This document shows, in pieces, positions 8,715 through 17,431 of a DNA stretch of 64,000 bases. The position numbers and the translations under genes are program-made. The DNA is from Nitrogeniibacter aestuarii (GTDB lineage Bacteria > Pseudomonadota > Gammaproteobacteria > Burkholderiales > Rhodocyclaceae). The stretch lies in NCBI RefSeq assembly GCF_017309585.1, contig NZ_CP071321.1, forward strand, positions 930,001 through 994,000. Reading direction: 5' to 3'. Position 1 is the first letter of the stretch. Every line of letters begins with the position of its first letter. Below the pieces are notes generated by a model. The model saw only the letters and a list, made by a program, of their open reading frames with translations. It ran no database searches and was not told the DNA's origin.

Positions 8715-9197
8715 TCAGAGGGTCCAGGTGTTGACCACGAACGCGTTGTCGCGCTTGTGGAGCAACTGAAGGTCCATCACATCGAGGGGGCTGATCGGTA
8801 CGATGCCCGGGATCAGTGAGGGCTCGCCATGGCCGTACAGGGCTTGCAGGCCGAAGCGGCATGCATACACCTTGCCGCCTTCTTCGATGAACTTGGCGAT
8901 CTGCTTGTTCATGGCCAGGTGGCCGGGGAAGGCCTCGTCGCCCAGGCGGGGGAAGCCACGCTGCAGGCCCAGGGTGACGCCCGGACCGTACAGCAGGATG
9001 GTGGTGTCGAAGCCCTTGCGCAGCAGACGCGTGGCCTGCAGCAAATTGACCAGGCCGATCGAGCCCTCGAAGGCCACGGTGTGAAAGGTGACCAGCGCTT
9101 TCTGGCCGGGTTCGGCTTTTACGTCTTCAAAGACCTTGTCTTCGTAATCGACAAAGAAGTCGCCATCGGCATGAGGGGCTTGAGTGACTGCGGGCAT
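8715..9197 (-). CDS. MSMEG_0572/Sll0783-family protein, first gene of the Nit1 cluster
   Basis: A 160-residue protein of the 'nitrogen starvation response' family. Its LLQATRLLRKGFDTTILLYGPGV segment looks DsrE/F-like, though that is inference. The start at 9197 (MPAVTQAPHADG) has a strong AAGGAG site. The open frame extends upstream through the promoter region and should not be counted as coding. It opens the nine-gene cluster, and two perfect palindromes lie 125-290 bases upstream, so expression is probably controlled by the nearby MocR-type regulator. Function unknown; in cyanobacteria the homologue has been linked to nitrogen limitation. Confidence 0.85.
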   Translation of the reverse strand: MPAVTQAPHADGDFFVDYEDKVFEDVKAEPGQKALVTFHTVAFEGSIGLVNLLQATRLLRKGFDTTILLYGPGVTLGLQRGFPRLGDEAFPGHLAMNKQIAKFIEEGGKVYACRFGLQALYGHGEPSLIPGIVPISPLDVMDLQLLHKRDNAFVVNTWTL

Positions 9198-9321
9198 GTT
9201 GTTGCTCCTTGATGTGTTGGGGGGCGCACTTCGCGTCGCAGCCCCGGCCGGAAGACCGGAACGTTTCAGCGTGGTGCGCAGCATCAATTGAGCAATCAAT
9301 GTGCCAGCCATTGTATTTTTA

Positions 9322-9335
9322 TTGTATGCATACAA
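9322..9335. promoter_or_regulatory. Palindromic operator, proximal copy (TTGTATGCATACAA)
   Basis: A perfect 14-base palindrome 125 bases upstream of the first Nit1 gene. Its sequence is identical to the copy at 9470-9483. Perfect short palindromes of this size fit GntR-type dimers, and a MocR/GntR regulator gene is adjacent. Confidence 0.7.
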
Positions 9336-9469
9336 GTAATCGCGCGTGCGACGGCGCATTCAGCGTTCTGGTGCCCGCGTGGGGTGCCTCATCATCAGGA
9401 TTTGCAAGAGAATTCCGCGCACAGGAAGCGTGCGGCGAGGAGGTGAATTGCACGCATTAAGTGCGATTT

Positions 9470-9483
9470 TTGTATGCATACAA
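9470..9483. promoter_or_regulatory. Palindromic operator, distal copy (TTGTATGCATACAA)
   Basis: Second exact copy of the 14-base palindrome. The centre-to-centre distance is 148 bases, about fourteen helical turns, which would allow looping between two bound regulator dimers. No plus-strand gene starts nearby, so both copies most likely serve the minus-strand Nit1 promoter. Confidence 0.7.
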
Positions 9484-9629
9484 TCGGCGGGTCGTGCGCG
9501 ATGTGATCCGGCTTTCCGGGGCCGAAACAAGGGGGCTCGGCGCCGGATGGCGCTGACCGAAGCAGTCAGGGAATCGAGGGGGAAATCGAACGGATCACGA
9601 CCATGCCCGCGCCACCGACCCGGCGGTGC

Positions 9630-11033
9630 TCAGACGATGGAAGAGTAGATTGCCGGTGGGTGGGACAGGGCCGAGCCAACCAGCTCCATGGCGTGGCGGA
9701 CATCATCGCGGCTGGCCACACCGCCCAGGCAGATGCGCACCGCTTCGACTGCCGTGCCACTGACCAGGAACGCGTCGCTGGTGACCACGCCGATACCGCT
9801 CGAGCGCAGGTGCGCCGCAAAGCTCACCCGGCTCCAGCCCTCGGGCAGCGGCAGCCAAAGGTGAAAGCCTTCTTCCGAGGCCAGATAGTCCGCAGCGCCG
9901 AGCACCTCGCGGGCAATCCGTTGGCGCTCGACCGACTCTCCACGGATGAACTGCACCAGAGCGTCCGCCGTACCATCGGCGATCCATTCGGTCGCAATGG
10001 CCATGGAGATGGGCGGCGCCATGACCGATACCGCCCGCAATGCCGCACTCAACCGGGGCAACTGGCGTACATCGGGCGCCGCCAGATAGGCGATGCGCAG
10101 CCCCGCGCCGAGCGTCTTCGACAGGCCGCCGACGTAGTAGGTGATGTCCGGCGCCAGCGCATGGAAACTGGGTGGGGCGTCGGTCAGCAACAGACTGTAG
10201 GGGTCGTCCTCAATGATCGGCACCCCGTAACGTCGCGCGACCTCGATGAGCGATTCGCGACGCTCCAGCGGGACGGTGACCGTAGTGGGGTTCTGGAGGG
10301 TGGGGTTCAGATACAGGGCCGCTGGCGCATGGTCCCGGCAGGCCGCCTCGAATGCCTCGGGTGTGACGCCTTGCGCATCACAGGTCAGGCCCAGCAGGCT
10401 GATTGAATGCAGCGCGGCCAGCGCACGGGCACCGGGGTAGGTGATGTTCTCGCAGCAGATGCGCCCGCCATGCCCGGCCAGCAGCGCGAACAAGGCGTTG
10501 AGCGCACTGTGGGTGCCCGGGCAGATCAACACCTTGTTGAGCGCACTGCGAACGCCTCGCCGCGCGAGCCATTGAACCGCCATGTCCCGATCCTCGGGGC
10601 TGCCGCCGAAGGTCTGGTAGCGCAGCATGCCGCGAATGTCGGTGCACAGGCGCTTCATGCCCGATTCCATCCGGGCCAGCAGCTCGGTCGAATCCGGCTC
10701 CGGTGGCAGGTTCATGGACAAGTCGATCACCGCCGGCCGGGCGATGTCGCGCTGGATATGCGGGGCTGCGCTGGGGCGCACGAAGGTGCCCCGTCCCACC
10801 CGCGCCTCGATCAGCCCTCTGCGCTGCGCCTCGGCGTACGCACGGCTGATGGTCGTGAAGTTGTAGCCGAGCGCATCGGCCAGCTTGCGCTGTGGCGGCA
10901 AGGCGGCATTCGCCTTGAGCCGCCCGGCCCGGATGTCATCGGCAATTGCCTCGGCGATCGCGATGTAGGCAGGTCGATCCTTGGCAATGGACGTGGGCGT
11001 CCAGGACAGCGGGCGGTTGGGCATGTTGTGCAA
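9630..11033 (-). CDS. MocR-type GntR regulator with aminotransferase-like domain
   Basis: A transcriptional regulator of 467 residues. An N-terminal GntR winged helix (about residues 15-85, with ADALGYNFTTISRAYAEAQRRG as the recognition region) is joined to a fold-type I PLP aminotransferase domain. The PLP lysine is in GGLSKTLGAGLRIAY (near residue 290). Such proteins sense PLP-bound amines or amino acids. The gene lies upstream of, and on the same strand as, the Nit1 cluster. An imperfect copy of the palindrome found before that cluster sits just upstream of its own start, so it probably controls both. A second start (MPNRPLSW) is 9 bases downstream. Confidence 0.88.
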   Translation of the reverse strand: MHNMPNRPLSWTPTSIAKDRPAYIAIAEAIADDIRAGRLKANAALPPQRKLADALGYNFTTISRAYAEAQRRGLIEARVGRGTFVRPSAAPHIQRDIARPAVIDLSMNLPPEPDSTELLARMESGMKRLCTDIRGMLRYQTFGGSPEDRDMAVQWLARRGVRSALNKVLICPGTHSALNALFALLAGHGGRICCENITYPGARALAALHSISLLGLTCDAQGVTPEAFEAACRDHAPAALYLNPTLQNPTTVTVPLERRESLIEVARRYGVPIIEDDPYSLLLTDAPPSFHALAPDITYYVGGLSKTLGAGLRIAYLAAPDVRQLPRLSAALRAVSVMAPPISMAIATEWIADGTADALVQFIRGESVERQRIAREVLGAADYLASEEGFHLWLPLPEGWSRVSFAAHLRSSGIGVVTSDAFLVSGTAVEAVRICLGGVASRDDVRHAMELVGSALSHPPAIYSSIV

Positions 11034-11060
11034 CGGGCGTTGTTTCTGGTGACCGCACTA

Positions 11061-11074
11061 TTGTACGCATTCAA
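11061..11074. promoter_or_regulatory. Imperfect copy of the palindromic operator (TTGTACGCATTCAA)
   Basis: This differs from the two perfect Nit1 palindromes at two of fourteen positions and lies 28 bases upstream of the MocR-type gene. It suggests weaker autoregulation by the same protein. Confidence 0.5.
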
Positions 11075-11079
11075 TGCCG

Positions 11080-11550
11080 TCAAATTGTTCGCGTCCCGTT
11101 TGTCCACCCATCCGGCACGGTGTAATCGGAGAATGCCTCGCATGCCGCGGCCAGGTCTTGATCGGCCCTCAGCTGAAAAGCATCGAAGCCGACCTGATGC
11201 AGGAACCAGAGTTGGTCACGGAGGATGTCACCGGTGGCCCGCAGCTCTCCGCGATAGCCGATGCGCTCCCGCAGCAGGCGGGCCATGGAATACCCCCTGC
11301 CGTCCGTAAAAACGGGAAACTCGATCGCGATCAGTCCGAGACCTTCAATCCGGGCGGCGAGCGCGCCGATGTCATCCTCGGGCTCCAGCCAGACCCCGAT
11401 ATCGCGGTGCGTCGTGACTGACGCTTCCCGCCAGGCAAGCCATTGATCGACGCTGACGCAGGCCGGCGTCGCCGGATCTGCGGTCGCTCCGCGCTCGATT
11501 CGGGCGCGGGTGTCTTCGAACGTTCCCTCAAGCGTGAGAATGCTTGCCAT
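11080..11550 (-). CDS. DUF934 family protein, sulfite-reduction partner
   Basis: A protein of about 156 residues of the DUF934 family, which in proteobacteria almost always follows a hemoprotein sulfite reductase gene. It is thought to assist electron delivery or assembly. Recognisable segments are the EPEDDIGALAARIEGLGLIA region and the C-terminal DILRDQLWFLHQVGFDAF motif that is conserved in the family. The chosen start at 11550 has a GGAGG site 4 bases upstream; an ATG four codons earlier is also possible. The coding region overlaps the end of the reductase gene by 23 bases. Confidence 0.8.
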   Translation of the reverse strand: MASILTLEGTFEDTRARIERGATADPATPACVSVDQWLAWREASVTTHRDIGVWLEPEDDIGALAARIEGLGLIAIEFPVFTDGRGYSMARLLRERIGYRGELRATGDILRDQLWFLHQVGFDAFQLRADQDLAAACEAFSDYTVPDGWTNGTRTI

Positions 11551-13204
11551 CCCTGCCTCCATAAACAGCTGCTTTGAACGGTTCGTGTCCCAGGCGCTCG
11601 ACCGTGTGGATGAAGGCTTCCTCGGGGGCTCGGTGTTCGCGGTACACCTTGATCACGCGCTCGATCGCCACGGGCACCTGGTCCGCGGGCAAGGCGGGAC
11701 CCATGATTTTTCCGATGGCGGGCTCGCCATCCGGATGTCCGCCGAGCGTGACCTGGAAGAACTCCTGGCCATTCTTGTCGACGCCGAGGACGCCCAGGTG
11801 GCCGACGTGATGATGGCCGCAGGCGTTGACGCATCCCGAGATGTTGAGGCTCAGTGCCCCGGTTGCCTGCAGATCATCGTCCTGGTCGAAACGTCGCTGG
11901 ATGGCTTCGGCCAGTGGCAGAGACCTGGCATTGGCGAGGTTGCAGAAATCACCCCCCGGACAGCACACGAGATCAGTTGCCGTGCCGACGTTGGGGGTTG
12001 CCAGCCGCGCGTCCAGTGCGGCCGACCACAGCGCATGCAGGTCGCGGGTCAGAACATGCGGAAGCACGAGATTCTGGTCATGCGAGACGCGGATCTCGCC
12101 CCGGCTGAAACGATCGGCCAGATCGGCCACCCGATCCATCTGGTCTGCCGTCGCGTCGCCGGGGGGCGTCCCGGTCCGCTTCAGTGACAGGGTGACGATG
12201 CTGTGTCCCAAGGCCTTGTGGGCCGAGGTATTTCTGTTGGCCCACCCCGCAAACGCATCATCGAAGATCCGCGTGAGCGCGGCGTCATCCGGCACCGGGG
12301 CGTGCACGTCGCACGCGGGCGCCTGAAAGTGGGCGCTGACCGCTTCGATTCGGGCATCGCTGAGGGTTGCGGGGCCATCGCGCAGGCACATCCATTCGTG
12401 CTCCACCTCGCGTGCAAAGGCGGCAACGCCCAGTTCCTTGACGAGAATCTTGATGCGCGACTTGTACTTCTTGTCGCGCCGGCCGAATCGGTTGTAGGTC
12501 CGCATGATGGCGTCGACATAGGTGAGCAATTCCCGATGCGGCAGAAACGCCCGGACACATTGGCCGACCATGGGCGTACGCCCCAGTCCGCCACCCACGA
12601 ACACCTCGAAACCAACCTCGCCCTCAGCGCTGTGTACCGCCCTGAGCCCGATGTCGTGAAACCGTACGGCCGCTCGGTCCACCTGGCTACCCGTGATCGC
12701 GACCTTGAACTTCCTGGGCAGAAAGCTGTATTCGGGCGACAGGGTCGACCATTGGCGAAGAATCTCGCAGTACGGTCTCGGGTCGAGCACTTCGTCCCTG
12801 GCCACGCCCGCGAAATGATCCGTCGTGATGTTGCGGATGCAGTTCCCGGACGTCTGGATGGCGTGCATGTCGACCGCGGCCAGTGCGTCGAGAATGTCCG
12901 GCACTTCCTCGAGACGCACCCAGTTGAACTGGATATTGCATCGCGTGGTGAAGTGCCCATAGCCACGGTCGAAATCGCGCGCAATGGTGGCGAGCGCTCT
13001 CATCTGACGCGAGGACAGGGTGCCGTACGGAATGGCGACACGCAGCATGGGCGCATGCCGCTGGATATAGAGCCCGTTCTGAAGGCGCAGCGGGCGAAAG
13101 TCGTCTTCGGACATCTGGCCGCTCAGGTACCGCAGCATCTGGTCCCTGAACCGCGTCACCCGCTGGCGCAAGAAGCGCTTTTCGTTTTCGTCGTATTGAT
13201 ACAT
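11528..13204 (-). CDS. cysI: Siroheme sulfite/nitrite reductase hemoprotein (CysI-like)
   Basis: A 558-residue ferredoxin/NADPH-type sulfite or assimilatory nitrite reductase with siroheme and a [4Fe-4S] cluster, catalysing six-electron reduction. Two ferrite-like halves are visible. The cluster cysteines occur as CPGGDFC (C-x5-C) near residue 428 and SGCVNACGHH (C-x3-C) near residue 472. The siroheme-binding arginines lie in the N-terminal GHFTTRCNIQFNW segment. With the DUF934 partner downstream, sulfite reduction is the more likely role. No other cys genes are in the window; the upstream neighbour is a CcoG gene 15 bases away. Confidence 0.85.
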   Translation of the reverse strand: MYQYDENEKRFLRQRVTRFRDQMLRYLSGQMSEDDFRPLRLQNGLYIQRHAPMLRVAIPYGTLSSRQMRALATIARDFDRGYGHFTTRCNIQFNWVRLEEVPDILDALAAVDMHAIQTSGNCIRNITTDHFAGVARDEVLDPRPYCEILRQWSTLSPEYSFLPRKFKVAITGSQVDRAAVRFHDIGLRAVHSAEGEVGFEVFVGGGLGRTPMVGQCVRAFLPHRELLTYVDAIMRTYNRFGRRDKKYKSRIKILVKELGVAAFAREVEHEWMCLRDGPATLSDARIEAVSAHFQAPACDVHAPVPDDAALTRIFDDAFAGWANRNTSAHKALGHSIVTLSLKRTGTPPGDATADQMDRVADLADRFSRGEIRVSHDQNLVLPHVLTRDLHALWSAALDARLATPNVGTATDLVCCPGGDFCNLANARSLPLAEAIQRRFDQDDDLQATGALSLNISGCVNACGHHHVGHLGVLGVDKNGQEFFQVTLGGHPDGEPAIGKIMGPALPADQVPVAIERVIKVYREHRAPEEAFIHTVERLGHEPFKAAVYGGRDGKHSHA

Positions 13205-13219
13205 TGAGGTTCTCGCCGT

Positions 13220-14632
13220 TCAGGGCAGCAGGAAAATGGATTTCTCGGTGAGGCTCACGGGCGTTTCATCCGTGCTGTGCACCTGGAACGCAATGGGCTG
13301 TGCCCCATGGCGTGTTTCGTCGGCAGCCATGCTGACCCCCAGGGGCACGGACGACACTTCGCCGGCAGGCAAGAGGATGTGCGTGTCGCCTTCAATGCGC
13401 ATGTCGCCCGGACCGACAATACTCACAACGACCATGCGCGGCGTTTCGAGCATGTTGGCGATCTTCAGGATGTAGGGGTTTTCGATGCGGCCATCGCTCG
13501 TTTCATGCATCAGGGCTCGGCGGTCGCGCAGCACATCCACCTGCAGCGGGACGCGGTTCGCCAGCAGCACCATGGCGGCCACAAAGCACACGATCAACGC
13601 ACTGGCGTAGGTCGTGACTCGCGGGCGCAGGGCTCCGCCAAACGCAGGTTTACCGCCACCACGCACAGGGGCCTGCAGGGTGCGCTCGGAGGCAAACCGG
13701 ATCAGCCCCGTGGGTGCCTTGACGCGCGTCATCACCTCATCGCAGGCGTCGGCGCACAGGCCGCAATTGATGCACTCGTACTGCAGCCCCTTGCGAATGT
13801 CGATGCCGGTCGGGCAGACCTGAACACACAGGCTGCAATCCACACAGTCGCCCCGCGGGCCCGTGCTGTCTTTACCGTGCTGCGCGCCTTTCGCGCCACG
13901 CGGCTCGCCACGGCGCGCGTCGTAACTGATGGTGCGGGTATCCGCATCGATCATCACGCCCTGGAACCGCGCATACGGGCACATATGGAGGCACACCATC
14001 TCGCGCGCGAAGCCGGCCATGACATAGGTGAACACGGCGTAGAAAAACACCCAGAAACCTTCCCACGGCCCCAGTGACCCGCTTGCGAGGTCGGCGAGCA
14101 ATTGGCGAATGGGCGAGAAGTAGCCCACGAAGGTAATCCCGGTCCACAGGGCAATCAGGCCCCAGGTCAGATGCTTGCCCGTCTTGCGTGCGATCTTTGC
14201 GGTGCTCGCGGCACTGCTGTCCAGACGCATTCGCGACAGGTGATCGCCTTCAAATCGGGCCTCGACCCAGCGGAAGATGGCCGAATAGACGGTCTGGGGA
14301 CAGGTGAAGCCGCAGAACATGCGTCCGGCCAGCGCCGTGACCATGAACAGGCCGCTGGCCGCGCCGATCAGCGCCAGCGTCAGCAGCATGGCGTCCTGGG
14401 GCCACAACACCAGCCCGAAGACATAGAACTTGCGCTCGGCGATATCGAACAGAAGTGCCTGGCGACCGTCCCACTGCAGCCAGCACGTGGCATAGAAGAT
14501 GATCTGGGTGACCCAGACCATGGACCACCGCCAGGTGTTGAAACGCCCGGTGACCGAACGTGGGTGGATTCGCCCGGTGCGTTCATAGAACGACACCCGG
14601 GCCGCAAGGGCTTTCGATGATTCACTGCTCAT
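13220..14632 (-). CDS. ccoG: Cytochrome c oxidase accessory protein CcoG (first copy)
   Basis: A 470-residue membrane iron-sulfur protein of the RdxA/FixG family. Family members help assemble cbb3 oxidase and have been linked to Cu(II) reduction. About five membrane segments frame an N-terminal CGFTCPQTVYS motif. Two [4Fe-4S] ferredoxin motifs follow: CVDCSLCVQVCPTG and CINCGLCADACDE. A C-terminal periplasmic Ig-like domain is present. The start at 14632 has a GGAG site 7 bases upstream. It sits directly upstream of the sulfite reductase gene, not next to ccoNOQP, so its iron-sulfur or electron-transfer ability might serve that enzyme. A second copy is at 23862-25253. Confidence 0.9.
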   Translation of the reverse strand: MSSESSKALAARVSFYERTGRIHPRSVTGRFNTWRWSMVWVTQIIFYATCWLQWDGRQALLFDIAERKFYVFGLVLWPQDAMLLTLALIGAASGLFMVTALAGRMFCGFTCPQTVYSAIFRWVEARFEGDHLSRMRLDSSAASTAKIARKTGKHLTWGLIALWTGITFVGYFSPIRQLLADLASGSLGPWEGFWVFFYAVFTYVMAGFAREMVCLHMCPYARFQGVMIDADTRTISYDARRGEPRGAKGAQHGKDSTGPRGDCVDCSLCVQVCPTGIDIRKGLQYECINCGLCADACDEVMTRVKAPTGLIRFASERTLQAPVRGGGKPAFGGALRPRVTTYASALIVCFVAAMVLLANRVPLQVDVLRDRRALMHETSDGRIENPYILKIANMLETPRMVVVSIVGPGDMRIEGDTHILLPAGEVSSVPLGVSMAADETRHGAQPIAFQVHSTDETPVSLTEKSIFLLP

Positions 14633-14734
14633 GACGTGCTCCGATCGCAACCTGCACCGCGCGGACGCGGGTGATCAGGGCGATGGACGCAGTACATCAC
14701 CTCAGCGACTTGGATAACAGTCGCAGTTTTTTAA

Positions 14735-16153
14735 CTATTTGAGCATAACAGTTTGAACGATGGCCGCCAGGCGACTGATGGCCGCGTCAATGTCCGGGCC
14801 CCAGGGGTGGCCATAGTTCAGCCGGATACAGTGGCCGTATTCCCGCTTTGCCGAGAAGATCGGGCCCGGCGCAATACTGATGCCTTCGTCCAGCGCCATG
14901 CGGTGAACCGCCAGGGCATCGGTGCCGGCGGGCAGCTCGACCCACAGGAAATAGCCGCCTTGCGGACAGCTCAGGCGAGTGCCCGGGGGAAACCGCGCTT
15001 CAATGGCGCGAACCATGTCCGTCTGCTGGTGCTCCAGGCGGGCGCGAAGGCGCCTCAGGTGGGGTTCGAGTTCGCCGTGTTTGAGAAACTCGGCGAGCGC
15101 AATCTGCACGGGGATGGTTGTTGCCAGACTGGCCGACAGCTTCAGCCGCTGAATTCGTTGCGCGTACCGCCCCGCAGCGACCCAACCCAGGCGATAGCCA
15201 GGCGCCAGACTCTTCGAAAAGCTGGACACATTCATGACGAGCCCGGTCTGGTCCATCGACTTGATGGCCAGCGGGCAGCGCGAATCGAAGTGCAGGTCGG
15301 CATACGTGTCGTCTTCGATCAAGGGCACGTCGTGGTTCCGGAGCAAATCGATCAGCGCCTTGCGATGCTCGTCCGGCACCAATGCGCCCAGCGGATGCTG
15401 AAAGTTCAGCATGAACACGCAGGCCTTGACGGGATGGTGTCGGAGCGCATCCGCAAGGGCCGGCAGACTGACGCCGTCGCGCGGATGCGTCGGTATCTCG
15501 ATCACCTTCAGCCCACGACGCTCGGCCATCTGCAAGGTCGCATGGAAGGTCGGCGACTCGAGTGCAATCAGGTCCCCCGGCTGGGTGCACGCTTCCAGAC
15601 ACAGGTTCAGCGCTTCCATGGCGCCGTTGGTGATGACGATTTCATCAACCGGCACCGCCACGCCACGCTCGAGGTAGCGTTTCGCCAATTCCCGGCGCAG
15701 TTCCGTATTGCCCGGCGGCAGATCCGTGACCGTCGCCCGTGGGTCCAGATGGCGCGCCGCGCGTGCCAGCCGGCTCCCCAGCTTCTTGAGCGGATAGAGG
15801 TCCGGGCTGGCGAAACTCGAGCCCAGCGGGACAACCGCCGGGTTCTTCACCGCAGCCAGAATTTCAAAAATGAACTCGCTGACCTTGAGCGAGGTTGACG
15901 CGCCCACAGGCCGCGTCATCTCGGGCTCGGCCAGCATGGACCCCAGTTGCGGCCGGACGTAATACCCCGATTGAGGCCGGGCCTCGATCAGCCCGCGGCG
16001 CTCAAGCAGGTAATACGCTTTGAGTACCGTCGACGGACTGATGCGCTTCGTTTCGCACGACTTCCGCACCGAAGGCAAGCGATCACCCGCGCGAAGAACG
16101 CCGCGGCTGATGTGCGTCTCGATCTCGGCGGCAAGCTGTTCGTAGAGATTCAT
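14735..16153 (-). CDS. MocR-type PLP-dependent GntR regulator (second copy)
   Basis: A 472-residue regulator. The N-terminal GntR helix-turn-helix begins at MNLYEQLAAEIE, with a typical DRLPSVRKSC element. The C-terminal aminotransferase-like domain has its PLP lysine in SFSKSLAPGYRLGWV (near residue 305). The start at 16153 fits the family better than the longer open frame. The target genes are not evident: the next gene in the same direction is ccoG after a gap of about 100 bases, and the gene upstream on the same strand is an alcohol-dehydrogenase-like enzyme. No palindrome matching the Nit1 operators was seen upstream. Confidence 0.85.
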   Translation of the reverse strand: MNLYEQLAAEIETHISRGVLRAGDRLPSVRKSCETKRISPSTVLKAYYLLERRGLIEARPQSGYYVRPQLGSMLAEPEMTRPVGASTSLKVSEFIFEILAAVKNPAVVPLGSSFASPDLYPLKKLGSRLARAARHLDPRATVTDLPPGNTELRRELAKRYLERGVAVPVDEIVITNGAMEALNLCLEACTQPGDLIALESPTFHATLQMAERRGLKVIEIPTHPRDGVSLPALADALRHHPVKACVFMLNFQHPLGALVPDEHRKALIDLLRNHDVPLIEDDTYADLHFDSRCPLAIKSMDQTGLVMNVSSFSKSLAPGYRLGWVAAGRYAQRIQRLKLSASLATTIPVQIALAEFLKHGELEPHLRRLRARLEHQQTDMVRAIEARFPPGTRLSCPQGGYFLWVELPAGTDALAVHRMALDEGISIAPGPIFSAKREYGHCIRLNYGHPWGPDIDAAISRLAAIVQTVMLK

Positions 16154-16392
16154 GCCGCCGAGTGTATGTCTGACTTGCCGATAAGTGTTGATTGGCTGGT
16201 ACGCCGCGTTCCACGGCAAGACGATGCCCGACGATTGTCGAATCGAGAGGCTGTTCGATTAGTCCAAGCTTCTGGGTTGTTTGGTGGTAACTCGTCGGCC
16301 TGAACAGCCGTCGGGGCATTACGATCAATCGGGCCGCGACAGGGTCGATATCTTCCTCTCCGACCGGAACATCGGGAACGAAGGGTTTCGTT

Positions 16393-17421
16393 TTAGCGAA
16401 GGCGAACGCGCGACCCGTAGTCGGCGGTGAGAACTCTGTCGGGCGGATTGATGGCGATGGCGACCTTCCCTCGTGCGCGTCCGAGCGCCATGTGTTCGAT
16501 GGCCTCGGCACCCCGTTCCAGACTGAAGACCCTGTCCACGGGCGGGCGGATCGCCCCGGTTTCAATCAGGCCGCAGAGGGCCTGCAGATCAGCTTGCTGT
16601 ACGGTGGAGACCAGCGGAAAGAGCCGGTGCCGGGACAGAAACGGATTCAGGCACCAAGCCGCCAGGGGGCGTCTCAGCCCTACGGTCCACGGACTGCCAC
16701 GCTCTCCGCCGACCAGAATCAAGATGCCGCGCTCATCGAGCAAGCACCGCAATTCTGAAAGCGACCGGTTGTCCCCGATGTTGATGACGACAGGAAAGCG
16801 ACGCGGAAGGGTTTGTCGCCCGAATTGGGTGTAATCAAACACATGATGCGCGCCAAGCCCGAGCACGTAATCTGCTTTGGCCTGACTGCACACGGCGCTG
16901 ACCTGTGCCCCCAAATGGCGGGCGATCTGTACAGCATAGGAACCCACGCCACCAGATGCGCCCAGAATGAGCACGTCCTGTCCCGGGAGGATGGGTGCCG
17001 CCCGCCGGAGTGCCTGGTGGGCGGTGACCCCTGACATGGCGCAGACCGACGCACCCAGGGCATCCAGGTTTCCGGGGCGCACGACCATCTGATCTGCCTC
17101 GGCGAGGGCCAGTTCCGCATAAGCGCCTTTCCCGAGACCGAATACTTCATCGCCCACACGAAGATGGCGAACCTGTCGACCCACCTCGATCACCTGCCCG
17201 GAGAGGTCGATGCCCGGGATGGGATGGCGTGGTCGCCTGAGACCCATGGCCAGCCGAAGCGGATAAGGGGTGCCATTGAGCATGTGCCAGACCGCCCGGT
17301 CAACGCCTGCTGCATGAACCCGCACCAGCACCTGGCGTGGCCCGGGTGGCGGCGGGCGCTGCACATGGCTCACCGTCAGCGCGCGCGCGTCCCCGTAAGT
17401 CCTCTGCAGAATGGCCCGCAT
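16393..17421 (-). CDS. Zinc-independent alcohol dehydrogenase/quinone oxidoreductase-like MDR protein
   Basis: A 342-residue medium-chain reductase with an N-terminal GroES-like domain and a Rossmann domain whose NADPH loop is ILGASGGVGSYAVQIA (about residue 150). The catalytic-zinc cysteine and histidine ligands of true alcohol dehydrogenases are not visible, which points to the quinone oxidoreductase branch. These enzymes reduce activated double bonds or quinones. It follows the hypothetical exported protein gene after only 10 bases, so it may be the last gene of a three-gene unit. Substrate unknown. Confidence 0.8.
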   Translation of the reverse strand: MRAILQRTYGDARALTVSHVQRPPPPGPRQVLVRVHAAGVDRAVWHMLNGTPYPLRLAMGLRRPRHPIPGIDLSGQVIEVGRQVRHLRVGDEVFGLGKGAYAELALAEADQMVVRPGNLDALGASVCAMSGVTAHQALRRAAPILPGQDVLILGASGGVGSYAVQIARHLGAQVSAVCSQAKADYVLGLGAHHVFDYTQFGRQTLPRRFPVVINIGDNRSLSELRCLLDERGILILVGGERGSPWTVGLRRPLAAWCLNPFLSRHRLFPLVSTVQQADLQALCGLIETGAIRPPVDRVFSLERGAEAIEHMALGRARGKVAIAINPPDRVLTADYGSRVRLR

Positions 17422-17431
17422 GTCGAATACC

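Larger units (their letters stand above)
9198..9629. other. Non-coding control region of the Nit1 cluster
   Basis: I see no gene in these 432 bases between the first cluster gene and the 3' end of the MocR-type regulator. AT-rich patches at 9310-9340 and 9465-9485 stand out from the GC-rich background and contain two identical 14-base palindromes. A possible minus-strand -10 element (TACAAT, plus-strand 9310-9315) lies next to the proximal palindrome. Confidence 0.6.
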
